Positions 52,524-61,067 are shown, counted from the first letter of the stretch. The stretch: DNA of 64,000 nucleotides from Gemmatimonadales bacterium (GCA_019637315.1 JAHBVU010000003.1:240353-304352); one strand, 5' to 3'. Numbers and translations are program-made. Notes: generated by a model from the sequence alone, not told the origin.

Positions 52524-53585
52524 TTACTGCCGGGGACCGGCCCCGTGAAGGACAAAGTAGTCGTACCCGGTCCGGGCAAGGTCCGCGATCACCCGACTCA
52601 TCTCAGCCAGGGGTCTGGTCGCCTCGGTCGTGTAGACCGCAATGACCAGGTGCGTCCCGTCCGGCAGGAAGATGACCCCGACGTCGTTCTGAATCGTGAC
52701 GTCCAGCGTCCCTGTCTTGTTCGCAGCTCGCACCCCGGCCGGCAGACGCCCGCGAATCCGGGCGGCGCCGGTCTCCTCCCGCGCCATGATGCTCCACAGC
52801 AACTCGGTCGACGCCGGGGTGAGCACCCGGCCCCGAACCAGCTGCGCCAGCAGACTGGTCATCGCCTCTGGCGTCGTGTGGTCGCGCCGGCTGGCGAGAA
52901 AGGCCCGGCTGCCCGCCCGGGTCGCCTCCGGTGTTGCGGCAGCCATGAGCTGACGAATGCCCTCGACCGTCCGATCGCGCCAGGGTGGCAGCGTCACACC
53001 AATCCAGTCCGCGCCAAGCTCCATCACGGTGCGGCTCACCTGCATCCCGGTGATGCCAAGCCCCTCGACCCGCCCCTGCACCGCAGCGGTCCCTCCCGTC
53101 AGGCGAAGCAGAATGTCGGTCGCCGTATTGTCGCTCAGCCGCAGCATCAGCTCGAGGTAGCGCCGCACCGACAGGACCGCGCCCGGCTCACCTTCACCGA
53201 ATCGCTCGGTGAGCAGACTCCCGAACGGCACCACGTCGGCCCGTTCGATCGGGACCAGACTGTCGAGCCGCAAGGTGCCGCGATCGACCCGAGTCAGCAC
53301 CTCCACCGCCATGGGCACCTTGTAGGTACTCGCCATGGGAAACCACTCGTCCCGATTGACGAACACCGAACGTCCGGACTCGACATGGACGATGCCGACC
53401 CCAACCTTGGCCGGCGCCGCGGCGGCAATCCGCGCCACCTCCCGCTCGAGTGTCTCGACCTGCGCCCGAGCGGGTCCAGCCATCCCAACCACCAGCCCGA
53501 CGGTCGCCACGATGCCGAGCCTCCGCGCGGGTCGGACAGGCATCCCTGCTGGTCGACGCCGGGTACGGACTCCGGCGCCGCTCAT
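52524..53585 (-). CDS. Class A beta-lactamase-like serine hydrolase
   Basis: A 353-residue exported protein. Taking ATG 53585, which overlaps the dipeptidase stop (ATGA), the Arg-rich leader and hydrophobic core end at ARA|QV near 41; a later ATG (MPVRPARR) is possible. Motifs are S86-T-Y-K89, S151-D-N153, HTTPEAM and K290-T-G292. The omega-loop region is unusual: E189 (VMELGAD) is the best candidate for Glu166, and about 40 extra residues precede HTTPEAM. It may hydrolyse beta-lactams or be a murein-acting relative. Third gene after the ArsR-type regulator and dipeptidase. Confidence 0.85.
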   Translation of the reverse strand: MSGAGVRTRRRPAGMPVRPARRLGIVATVGLVVGMAGPARAQVETLEREVARIAAAAPAKVGVGIVHVESGRSVFVNRDEWFPMASTYKVPMAVEVLTRVDRGTLRLDSLVPIERADVVPFGSLLTERFGEGEPGAVLSVRRYLELMLRLSDNTATDILLRLTGGTAAVQGRVEGLGITGMQVSRTVMELGADWIGVTLPPWRDRTVEGIRQLMAAATPEATRAGSRAFLASRRDHTTPEAMTSLLAQLVRGRVLTPASTELLWSIMAREETGAARIRGRLPAGVRAANKTGTLDVTIQNDVGVIFLPDGTHLVIAVYTTEATRPLAEMSRVIADLARTGYDYFVLHGAGPRQ

Positions 53586-54673
53586 CCGATGATCTCGCGA
53601 TAAACACGCAGGAAGTTGCCACCCAGGATTCCCTCGATGTCCGCGGCCGAGAACTTGCCCTGCAGCCGGCGCCGAATGACATGGAACTTCTCCGGCACGT
53701 CGATTTCCTCGATGAACGGCGGCCACCGCACATCGGCGCCAGGCTTGAACTTGAACTGGCTGTGGAAATCCCAGAACGCCTTCTCATCCGGGAATGACTG
53801 GCGCCAGCCGCCGATGCTCGAATCGCTGCCGATCCCGACGTGTTCGACGCCGACGAGCTTGGCCACATGCTCGATGTGCGCAATGAAGTCATCGAGAGTC
53901 GACCGGGGTTTGTTACTCACGAAGAAATTGACAGTCGTGATGCCCATCACGCCACCTTTGGCCGCCAATGCCTTGATCTGGGCGTCGGACTTGCAGCGCA
54001 TGTTGTCATTGAGCGCCCGACAGTTGGAGTGGGAGAAGATCGGGGTCTTCTTCGACACCTCGATGGCATCGAAGGTCGTCTTCACACCGCAGTGCGACAG
54101 ATCGACCAGCATGCCGAGCTCATTCATGCGATGAACCACCTCGACACCAAAGTCACTCAGCCCGACATCGTTCCGTTCGGTACTGCCGGCTCCCAGGGCG
54201 TTCAGTTCGTTATAGGTCAATTGCAACTGACGAATGCCGAGGTCGTAGAAAAAATCGAGGTTGCGAATGTCGCGATTGAGATGCGTCCCGTTTTGAAAGC
54301 CGAGCATCACCGCCAGCTTCCCTTCCCGCTTGGCCGCCAGGATATCGTCGGTCCGCCGCACATGAATCAACTCGTCACGATGGCGGGCGAAGTAGCCGTG
54401 CCAGCGCGCCAGGTCGCGCACGGCGGCTTCGTACCCGAATGTCGGATTGCCGGCGGGCCCCAGCGTCGTTTCGATCATGGTGAGCCCGGAACGTTTTGCC
54501 TCGGCGAATCCCACCTTGTCCACTCGAGTGGCACTCAGCGCATCGATCCAGATCCCGCTGGCGTCCTGGACCGGCTCCGACCGGGTGTCCGCACCAGCCA
54601 CGCGCGGCACCAGGCCCGCCGCCACCGCTGCCGCACCCGCTTGCTGCATGAAACTCCGACGTGATGTCGCCAT
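53582..54673 (-). CDS. Membrane-dipeptidase (M19)-like protein, Tat-exported, metal ligands missing
   Basis: 363 residues. It has a twin-arginine leader (SRRSFMQ) with AGA|DT. The M19 barrel is recognisable: LQLTYNELNALG, GLSDFGVEVVHRMNELGMLVDLSHCG (H194), PIFSHSNCRAL (H215) and VGIGSD. Two metal-binding elements of dipeptidases are absent: the N-terminal H-x-D is replaced around IDALS (43-47), and the bridging Glu is Q127 in GFQNG. It resembles the M19 branch typified by PvdM of pyoverdine maturation, where H-x-D is also lost. It is translationally coupled to the beta-lactamase-like gene. Confidence 0.85.
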   Translation of the reverse strand: MATSRRSFMQQAGAAAVAAGLVPRVAGADTRSEPVQDASGIWIDALSATRVDKVGFAEAKRSGLTMIETTLGPAGNPTFGYEAAVRDLARWHGYFARHRDELIHVRRTDDILAAKREGKLAVMLGFQNGTHLNRDIRNLDFFYDLGIRQLQLTYNELNALGAGSTERNDVGLSDFGVEVVHRMNELGMLVDLSHCGVKTTFDAIEVSKKTPIFSHSNCRALNDNMRCKSDAQIKALAAKGGVMGITTVNFFVSNKPRSTLDDFIAHIEHVAKLVGVEHVGIGSDSSIGGWRQSFPDEKAFWDFHSQFKFKPGADVRWPPFIEEIDVPEKFHVIRRRLQGKFSAADIEGILGGNFLRVYREIIG

Positions 54674-54709
54674 GGAATCCTCTTTTTCTCGTCCGGGTTG
54701 GAAACTGGG

Positions 54710-55351
54710 TCAGCGGCGTGGTCGCCGAGTCCGGCGGGGTCCGGTCGCATCGCCCTCGATAGCAGGTTCGACCGATGTCTCGGTCCCCTCGCCTGGGAAC
54801 AGTGCCAGCGCCAGCCGGAAGCCACCGGACCCCGCCGCCCGGTGACGGCGGGCAAAGTCATCCAGCCAGGCGGGGAGCTCGCGGGTCAGTGCCTCGAACC
54901 CGGCCGGCGTGATGCGCAGCATGCGGTTCTGCAGCAGCACGCCACGACTGGCCACTCCCGGATCGACGCGTCCGGTGCGCAGCCCCTCGACCAGCGACTC
55001 GAACCCGCCGACCAGGACGGTCCGGGCCAGCTCCTCGAAGCTCGCACTCGTCGCTCCCGCCGCAGCGTCGTTGCCAAAAAGGTCATCGGCCAGCACATAG
55101 CGCCGGGCACTGGCGCGAAAGATCCGCTCTTCCATGCCGCGCCGCGGAACCCGGCGGACCACGTCGATCAGGCCAGCCTCGAGCAGCAGGTCGAGATGGT
55201 GATAGACCCGCGTCACCGGTACGCCAACCAGCCGGGCCAGGTCGAGCGCGGCTCGCTCCTGGGGCACCAGGGCCTCGACGATCCGGAGCCGGAGCGGATC
55301 GGCCAGGGCCCGGACCTGCTCGACACTGCGCAACGCCAGTCGGGGCTTCAC
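54710..55351 (-). CDS. ArsR-type HTH regulator
   Basis: 213 residues, starting at GTG 55351. The winged helix is at about 8-80 (VRALADPLRLRIVEALVPQERAALDLARLVGVPVTRVYHHLDLLLEAGLIDVV). The C-terminal ~120 residues are helical and have no metal-Cys pairs, so it is not a metal-sensing ArsR; it resembles helix-turn-helix domain regulators that sense small molecules. The Arg-rich end (RRTRRPRR) is notable. It starts the operon with the dipeptidase- and beta-lactamase-like genes. Confidence 0.82.
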   Translation of the reverse strand: MKPRLALRSVEQVRALADPLRLRIVEALVPQERAALDLARLVGVPVTRVYHHLDLLLEAGLIDVVRRVPRRGMEERIFRASARRYVLADDLFGNDAAAGATSASFEELARTVLVGGFESLVEGLRTGRVDPGVASRGVLLQNRMLRITPAGFEALTRELPAWLDDFARRHRAAGSGGFRLALALFPGEGTETSVEPAIEGDATGPRRTRRPRR

Positions 55352-55507
55352 AGCAACGCCTCAAGTTATTTTCAGGTAAATGTCAATATTCAAGATAATA
55401 TGAAATGATCACCATACACCAGCCCCCCTGCCGGGCGCAGGCGCACCTGCCTGTCGTTTCACGACACCTTGCGCGAGGGTGAGAAGGGGCGTCGGGCGCG
55501 CCCTCTC
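55352..55507 (-). promoter_or_regulatory. AT-rich control region of the ArsR-dipeptidase-lactamase operon
   Basis: The ~50 bases next to the regulator start are far AT-richer than the genome. They contain TTGACA (55386-55381 on the minus strand), a TAACTT-like -10 candidate, and a short inverted repeat ATATT-CAAGAT-AATAT at 55386-55401. An autoregulatory ArsR site is plausible. The rest of the gap holds nothing recognisable. Confidence 0.4.
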
Positions 55508-55981
55508 TCAGGAGGAACGGATGGTCCTCTTCGCCTGCATCCAGGCGCCGCCGACGATCAGCAGCGCCACCAGGCCAACCAGCAGGACCCGGATCCAGCG
55601 CGCCACGAAGCCCTGGAGTTCACCGGGGCTCGCGATCTGTTTGACAGCGGGGCCGTCAACCCAGAGCGAGACCAGGGCGAGGATCAGGAGACCGGCCACG
55701 ACCGCAAATCCGGTTCGAGCCAAACGGGCCGGCCGCGCCTGCCCCGCCAGCTGCGCGACGCCGAGAATCAGCAGCAGCCCCAGGCTCATGGCCGAGACGC
55801 GCCCGACCAGCAGCGCCGCCGTCTGAAACCGCCAGATGGCCTGCCCGGGATCAAAGCCGGCGATCCCGACCAGCACCTGGGTCAGCTGATCAATCAGGAT
55901 CAGCACTCCACCGAAGTAAGCCACCGGAACGATCGGCTCGAGGATACCCCGAAACTCGGCCTGGTGCGCATTGGTGCTCAT
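55508..55981 (-). CDS. Four-helix membrane protein, paralogue 2, unknown function
   Basis: 157 residues with four hydrophobic segments (about 17-37, 57-78, 85-105, 125-147). No family is recognised. It is clearly related to the gene before it: both share D-Q-L, then a G and P a few residues on, W-R-F and G-R in the first half (LILIDQLTQVLVGIAGF here). It overlaps the upstream paralogue by four bases (ATGA). The pair therefore likely forms a heteromeric membrane complex. Confidence 0.7.
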   Translation of the reverse strand: MSTNAHQAEFRGILEPIVPVAYFGGVLILIDQLTQVLVGIAGFDPGQAIWRFQTAALLVGRVSAMSLGLLLILGVAQLAGQARPARLARTGFAVVAGLLILALVSLWVDGPAVKQIASPGELQGFVARWIRVLLVGLVALLIVGGAWMQAKRTIRSS

Positions 55982-56487
55982 TGATCCGTCCCGGTAATCA
56001 GGACCGGCCCGCTGCGCCGTTCAGCTTGCTTGGCCCGGCTCGACGACCGCCATCCGGCAATACCGGCCCAGAAGCAAAAAACCACCGAGATGAGTACCAT
56101 CACGGCGGCACGCGATGCCGCCAGCAGGAAGGACTCCATGCCCTCGGGTCGAACGGTCCGGCGAATCTCGAGCACGTCGAGGGAGAAGATGGCCACGCCG
56201 CCGAGAAAGAGCAGCCCGAACACCAGGTGAATGACTGACCAGACCCGGACGAAGCCTCGATGGCCGAGGCCAAGGGCGGCCACGAGGAGCAGGGCGTCTA
56301 CCAGGATCAGCACGGTGGCGCGTCCGGTGGCCAGACCAAAGGCCCCGAAACGCCAATGCACCTCGCCCGCCCGGAAGGGATAGAGCCCGATCGTCAGCTC
56401 GGCCAGCTGGTCGACGATGACGAGCCCGGCCGCGGCATAGAGCGTCCAGAACACAAACCGCGCAGGCACCGATGTCGCTTCGCTCAT
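55978..56487 (-). CDS. Four-helix membrane protein, paralogue 1, unknown function
   Basis: 169 residues with four hydrophobic segments (about 9-30, 50-70, 80-103, 125-146). It has the same signature as its neighbour (VIVDQLAELTIGLYPF, then VHWRFGAFGLATGR). A charged tail (RSSSRAKQAERRSG) follows the last helix. No known transporter or enzyme motif is present. It is divergent from the leishmanolysin-like lipoprotein gene, with 212 bases between them and no strong promoter pattern. Confidence 0.7.
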   Translation of the reverse strand: MSEATSVPARFVFWTLYAAAGLVIVDQLAELTIGLYPFRAGEVHWRFGAFGLATGRATVLILVDALLLVAALGLGHRGFVRVWSVIHLVFGLLFLGGVAIFSLDVLEIRRTVRPEGMESFLLAASRAAVMVLISVVFCFWAGIAGWRSSSRAKQAERRSGPVLITGTDQ

Positions 56488-56699
56488 CTCACTCGGACCT
56501 CAATAAAGACCATGGTTGTCCGGATCGAACGATGCGGACATTCGGACTTGGCCCTGCATCCCTCGTGCCGATCCGCTCGAGCCGCTGCCGTAATGTGGCC
56601 CACGGCACCCGCGCGGTTCAAGGACATGCTTCTCCCGGAGGCCCGGTTCATGGGCGTACGGCTGTACATTCCCACTATCTCCGACCGATACTCCGGGGA

Positions 56700-58817
56700 A
56701 TGCGCACCTCACACCGTCTCGCCATTATGGCTCTGATTGCGACCGGCGCAGCCTGCGGGGGCGAGCCCTCGGCCGGGCCGCGCACGCCGTCCCGGATCAC
56801 CCCGGTGTCCGGAGCGGTCCTGACCGGCACGGTTGGCGCTTCCCTGCCCGGGGTCCGATTCGTCGTGGCTGACGCACAGGGCCCGCTGCCGGGGGTTCGG
56901 GTTACCTTCGGTGTCAGCGACAGCCGTGGGTTTGCGTCGCCCGGGGAGGCCACCTCGGATTCGTCCGGCGTGGTTGCCACCACCTGGACTCTGGGTGGAG
57001 ACATCGGGCAGCAGACGCTCACGGCCACGGTCGCGAATGTCACGCCGGCAACGGTCAATGCGCAGGTCACGATCGGCCCGCTCACCACGCTCAATGCCAC
57101 CACCACGGCAAACCAGTTCGTGGTCATCGGGGGCACCGTCGCCAGCCCGCCGGCGATCCGGGCAACCGATGCGTTCGGCAACCCGATTGCCGGGCAGGCA
57201 ATCGTCTTTGCCGATCCGACCGGCCGGTCGACCCTCGTCGGGGCGACGGCAACGACCGACGCGGATGGGCGCGCCGGGGTGGCCGCCTGGACCGTGGGTA
57301 CCGCACCCGGAGCGTACTCCGTCGTGGCCTCGGCCGGTCCGTCGGTCGCTGCCGGGTTCTCGGCGTTTGCGCACCCTGCCGTGATCCAGATCGCGGGCGG
57401 CAACAACCAAACCGCCAACGCCGGCACCCAGCTCGACCTCCCCCCCGCGGTGCAAGCGCTTGGTCCGCAGAATGAGCCGGTGGCCGGAGTCGTCGTGACC
57501 TTTGCGGTCACCGGCGGCGGCGGCCGCCTGCTTGGCACGACGACGGCGCTGACCGGAGTCGACGGGGTGGCCCGCGGCGCCAACTGGATCCTCGGCGACG
57601 TGCCCGGCACCAACACGGCGACCGCACTGGTCAACGGCCTGCCGTTGCTCGAATTTACCGCCACGGGGGTCTCGGCCATCCCGACCGAGCTCGTTGCCGC
57701 CGCCCCGACCGCGTTCTCGGGCCTCGAAGGCAACTACGGGTCGATCCGTCCGGCCGTCCGACTCCTCGACGCGGCCGGCAAGCCGGTTGCCGGCCGGACC
57801 GTTGTCTTCTCGGCCACAGGGGGAGGCACGCTCGTTGGCACCAACGCCACCACCGACTTCAACGGCGAGGCTCGACTGCGAAGCTGGCGGTACGGGTCAG
57901 GTCCGCAGACGGTGGCGGCCACCGCTCCCGGCCTTCCGCCGGTCGTCTTCGCTGCGGCGACCGCTCCGGTACCAGCCTCCGGATACTCGATCACGGTCCG
58001 GTTCCTCGGCGCCACTCCGACGGCTGGACAGCAGGCCGCCTTCGAGCGCGCGGCAGCGAGGTGGAGCTCAATTCTCCTGGGCGACCTCGAGCCGGTGCCG
58101 TTCACGCCCGACGACAACATGAACAGCTGCGGCGGACAACCCCTCGACGAGACGATCGACGACCTGCTCATCTTTGCGCGAATTCAACGGATCGACGGTC
58201 CCGGCGGCATTCTGGGTCAGGCCCGACCCTGCTACGTACGCACCGGCAGCTTCCACACCATCGTTGGCTATATGGAGTTCGACGCCGACGATGCGGTAGC
58301 GCTCGAGACGTCAGGCAACTTCGACAACGTGGTGCTGCACGAGATGGGGCATGTGATTGGGATTGGCAGCCTGTGGAGCTTTCAGGGCCTGGCTGCCGAC
58401 CTGACCACCGGCGACCCCTACTTTGTCGGTCCGTCCGCGCAGATGGCCTTTGCGGCTGCGCTGACAACCTATCTCGGACAGGCCGTGCCGATCGAGAACA
58501 CCGGCGGGGCGGGAACCCGGGGCGGGCACTGGCGTGAAAGCGTCCTGGCCAACGAGTTGATGACAGGATTTCTCAACACCGGGGTCAATCCCCTGTCGGC
58601 CATTACGACGGCATCGCTCCGGGATCAGGGCTACCTGGTATCCGACGCTGCGGCCGACCCGTTTTCGCTGAATGCGGCCATTCGCGCCCTCAATACCCCG
58701 GCCTTCGAGCTGCACACCGCGATCGAGCCCGTCATCCTGCGCAGTAAGGACCGGAATGGGGTGGTCCGGGTAGTGCCGACCGGGCGCGGACCGGTTCGGA
58801 GCGGATCGAGCCGCTGA
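56700..58817 (+). CDS. Lipoprotein with four Big-1-like repeats and a leishmanolysin (M8)-like protease domain
   Basis: 705 residues. ATG 56700 starts a lipoprotein signal (LIATGAAC19). Residues ~30-420 are four ~95-residue Ig-like bacterial (invasin/Big-1) repeats, each with a G-x-P-x-A/P-G-x-x-V-x-F core and a T-D-x-x-G turn. The C-terminal domain is a metzincin-like protease: H547-E548-M-G-H551-V-I-G, third ligand H610 in GGHWRES and Met621 in NELMTG, as in leishmanolysins. I infer a cell-surface zinc protease held away from the membrane on an Ig stalk. The longer open frame from 56472 is rejected because it lacks a signal. Confidence 0.85.
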   Translation: MRTSHRLAIMALIATGAACGGEPSAGPRTPSRITPVSGAVLTGTVGASLPGVRFVVADAQGPLPGVRVTFGVSDSRGFASPGEATSDSSGVVATTWTLGGDIGQQTLTATVANVTPATVNAQVTIGPLTTLNATTTANQFVVIGGTVASPPAIRATDAFGNPIAGQAIVFADPTGRSTLVGATATTDADGRAGVAAWTVGTAPGAYSVVASAGPSVAAGFSAFAHPAVIQIAGGNNQTANAGTQLDLPPAVQALGPQNEPVAGVVVTFAVTGGGGRLLGTTTALTGVDGVARGANWILGDVPGTNTATALVNGLPLLEFTATGVSAIPTELVAAAPTAFSGLEGNYGSIRPAVRLLDAAGKPVAGRTVVFSATGGGTLVGTNATTDFNGEARLRSWRYGSGPQTVAATAPGLPPVVFAAATAPVPASGYSITVRFLGATPTAGQQAAFERAAARWSSILLGDLEPVPFTPDDNMNSCGGQPLDETIDDLLIFARIQRIDGPGGILGQARPCYVRTGSFHTIVGYMEFDADDAVALETSGNFDNVVLHEMGHVIGIGSLWSFQGLAADLTTGDPYFVGPSAQMAFAAALTTYLGQAVPIENTGGAGTRGGHWRESVLANELMTGFLNTGVNPLSAITTASLRDQGYLVSDAAADPFSLNAAIRALNTPAFELHTAIEPVILRSKDRNGVVRVVPTGRGPVRSGSSR

Positions 58818-58930
58818 CCCCAGGCCCTGGGTACCGCAGGGGTTGCGCGCTGGGAAGGCATTGGGTAGTTTCTGAAGGCTAAAAACCTTCGGTCAAGTAA
58901 GACAGAAGGACGGTTCCGTGGCGATGATTA

Positions 58931-58964
58931 AGGGGCTGGCTCCATAGTCAGCCCCTCAGTTTTT
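58931..58964 (+). terminator. Intrinsic terminator/attenuator upstream of csp
   Basis: Stem of 8 perfect pairs (58931-58938 with 58949-58956), extendable inward with one G-U pair, tetraloop-sized loop, then CAGTTTTT. It may end the lipoprotein transcript or act as an attenuator in a long csp leader. Confidence 0.8.
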
Positions 58965-59071
58965 CGTGATAGCCTCCGACCCCTGGTGGTCGGCAGAGGA
59001 ACCAGACCCTTACGTGAGGGGAAGTCATCACGAGCACGTAGTCGGCGGGCACGGTTGATCCGGACTCCGAT

Positions 59072-59077
59072 TACAAT
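59072..59077 (+). promoter_or_regulatory. Candidate -10 box of csp
   Basis: TACAAT lies 23 bases before the ATG. The -35 region is poor. If used, the csp leader would be only ~16 bases; if not, transcription starts upstream and the leader includes two hairpins (about 58977-58994 and 59009-59023). Confidence 0.3.
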
Positions 59078-59099
59078 CTTACAGGGAGTTTGGAGCAAC

Positions 59100-59312
59100 A
59101 TGCGTACTACCGGCACTGTGAAGTGGTTCAACGAGACGAAGGGCTTCGGGTTCATCACCCCCGAGAACGGTCAGAAGGACTGCTTCGTGCACCACTCGGC
59201 CATCAAGGCCGATGGGTTCCGGACCCTCACCGAGGGTGAGCGGGTCGAGTTCGACATCGTGCAGGGCCAGAAGGGCCCGGCGGCGGAGAACGTCGTCCGG
59301 ATCGGCAGCTGA
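59100..59312 (+). CDS. Cold-shock protein (CspA family)
   Basis: 70 residues, a single cold-shock OB domain. RNP1 is KGFGFI, RNP2 is [12 protein letters not shown] 59100 follows GGAG by four bases. It acts as a single-stranded nucleic acid chaperone, relieving mRNA structure in the cold or in general growth. It is followed by a very strong hairpin and then rpsU on the same strand. Confidence 0.96.
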   Translation: MRTTGTVKWFNETKGFGFITPENGQKDCFVHHSAIKADGFRTLTEGERVEFDIVQGQKGPAAENVVRIGS

Positions 59313-59340
59313 CCAGGTCGTTCTGATCAGCTAAGGAGTG

Positions 59341-59372
59341 ACGGTCGGTTCGTCACCTGACGAACCGACCGT
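59341..59372 (+). terminator. 15-bp hairpin between csp and rpsU
   Basis: 59341-59355 pairs perfectly with 59358-59372, leaving a minimal loop, and is followed by TCGTTTCATT. It is a likely terminator or a processing site that separates csp from rpsU expression. Confidence 0.65.
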
Positions 59373-59402
59373 TCGTTTCATTGCGAGGTCGAGGAGCAAT
59401 AC

Positions 59403-59591
59403 ATGATCGAAGTCACGTTGGCCGAGACCGACGGCATCGAGTGGGCCATCAAGGTCTTCAAGCGGAAGGTCCAGAAGTCCGGGATCCTCAAAGAGCTCCG
59501 GCAGAAGCGGCATTACCTCAAGCCGAGCGTTGCCCGCCAGCTCAAGTCGCAGGCGGCCCGTCGGCGCGCCCGCACTCGGCGCACCAAGTAG
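59403..59591 (+). CDS. rpsU: 30S ribosomal protein S21
   Basis: 62 residues. VFKRKVQKSGILKELRQKRHYLKPSVARQLKSQAARRRARTRR (in pieces) is the standard S21 core with its basic tail. GAGGAG lies 7 bases upstream. S21 helps base-pair the anti-Shine-Dalgarno region. Neighbouring a cold-shock gene is not the E. coli arrangement (rpsU-dnaG-rpoD). Confidence 0.93.
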   Translation: MIEVTLAETDGIEWAIKVFKRKVQKSGILKELRQKRHYLKPSVARQLKSQAARRRARTRRTK

Positions 59592-59637
59592 TACCTGCGT
59601 TACCCGTCGGCGGCTAATCGCAGCCGCAGGCGTCACT

Positions 59638-59663
59638 GCGTCACCCTCCCTACCGGGTGACGC
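59638..59663 (+). terminator. Hairpin after rpsU
   Basis: A 9-bp perfect stem (GCGTCACCC against its complement) with an 8-base loop, 46 bases after the rpsU stop. No T-run follows. The remaining ~130 bases before gltS hold no other feature that I can support. Confidence 0.45.
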
Positions 59664-59795
59664 TGAGCTGGCGGGGATTGGATCCCGGAAAGCTGCCGGC
59701 CCTTCCTCACCGCACTGCCGCGACCTCGCCGCGCGCCGGCAAGCCGTTCTGCTCCGATCGCGCCGAACCTCGCTGCCCCCAGCCGGAGCCCACCA

Positions 59796-61040
59796 ATGCC
59801 GACCCTCGCTCTGGACCTGATCCAAACCGTCGCTCTCGCCGTTGCAGTGCTGTTCGCCGGCTACGGGTTGCGACGCCGGATAGCGGTCCTCGATCGGTTC
59901 AACATTCCAGCGCCAGTCATTGGCGGGTTCCTCTTTGCCGCGCTGGCCCTGACGCTCCGGCAAACTGGCCTCCTGGCCTTCGAGTTCGATACGACGCTGC
60001 AGTCGCCCTTCATGATCGCGTTCTTTACCACCATCGGCCTGGGAGCCAGCTTTGGCCTGCTCCGGGTGGGTGGGCCGCAGGTGCTGCTCTTCTGGGGCCT
60101 GGCCACCCTCCTGGTGGTGCTGCAGAACGGGGTCGGCTTGCTGCTGGCAGGCGCCCTGGGGCTCGATCCGCTGGTCGGCATGATCTCCGGATCGGTGACC
60201 ATGACTGGAGGCCACGGCACCGGAGCTGCGTTCGGGCAGATGTTCGAGGAGCAGTATCAGGTTCCCGGAGGACTGACCCTGGCCTTAGCGGCTGCGACGT
60301 TCGGTCTCGTCAGCGGCGGGCTCCTGGGCGGACCGATTGCCACGCGGCTGATTCAGCGCGGTCGCCTGACGAGCCGGGGCTCGGGTTTGGCGGCCAGCGT
60401 CGTGCCGAGACTGGATCACGCCGCTCAGCCCTCAGCGCAGGCAGACCAGGAGGCGGCGCCGGCCGACGGTGCCGATTCCGCGTCGGCCTACGGCATTCTC
60501 CATGGGCTCGCGATCATCCTGGTTGCCATGGCGCTGGGGGGATTATTGAGCGGATGGCTGGGCCGCTTCATCACGCTGCCGGCCTATATCGGGGCCATGA
60601 TCGTGGCCGCCACCGTGCGGAACCTGGACGACCGCTTCCGGTTCCTCCGCATCGAGCAGCGGACGGTTGATGGCCTGGGCACCGTGGCCCTGTCGCTCTT
60701 CCTGACGATGGCGCTGATGTCGCTGCGGCTCTGGGAGCTGCTCGACCTGGCGATTCCGATGCTCATCATCCTCGCGGTTCAGGTGGCCCTGGTTGCGATC
60801 TTTGCGTATGCCGTAATCTTTCGGTTGATGGGCCGGGACTTCGACGCCGCCGTGATGGCCGGCGGCATTTGCGGCTTCGGACTGGGCGCCACGCCGAACG
60901 CGGTCGCCAACATGCGGGCCATCGTGGAGCGTTACGGCCCGGCCCCCCGCGCCTTTCTGGTGGTCCCAATGGTCGGCGCCTTTTTCATCGACTTCACGAA
61001 TGCGCTCGTCATCACCACATTTATAAACTTCGTGCGGTAG
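59796..61040 (+). CDS. gltS: Sodium/glutamate symporter GltS, copy 1
   Basis: A 414-residue inner-membrane symporter. It has two inverted five-helix repeats with the re-entrant loops TMTGGHGTGAAFG (first half) and GGICGFGLGATPNAVANM (second half), the signature of the ESS family. It imports glutamate with Na+. The central cytoplasmic linker (about 193-230) is hydrophilic and is the main difference from copy 2. ATG 59796 follows GGAG by 9 bases. Confidence 0.92.
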   Translation: MPTLALDLIQTVALAVAVLFAGYGLRRRIAVLDRFNIPAPVIGGFLFAALALTLRQTGLLAFEFDTTLQSPFMIAFFTTIGLGASFGLLRVGGPQVLLFWGLATLLVVLQNGVGLLLAGALGLDPLVGMISGSVTMTGGHGTGAAFGQMFEEQYQVPGGLTLALAAATFGLVSGGLLGGPIATRLIQRGRLTSRGSGLAASVVPRLDHAAQPSAQADQEAAPADGADSASAYGILHGLAIILVAMALGGLLSGWLGRFITLPAYIGAMIVAATVRNLDDRFRFLRIEQRTVDGLGTVALSLFLTMALMSLRLWELLDLAIPMLIILAVQVALVAIFAYAVIFRLMGRDFDAAVMAGGICGFGLGATPNAVANMRAIVERYGPAPRAFLVVPMVGAFFIDFTNALVITTFINFVR

Positions 61041-61067
61041 TCCCTCGCCCACCCAAGGGAAGGCCGA

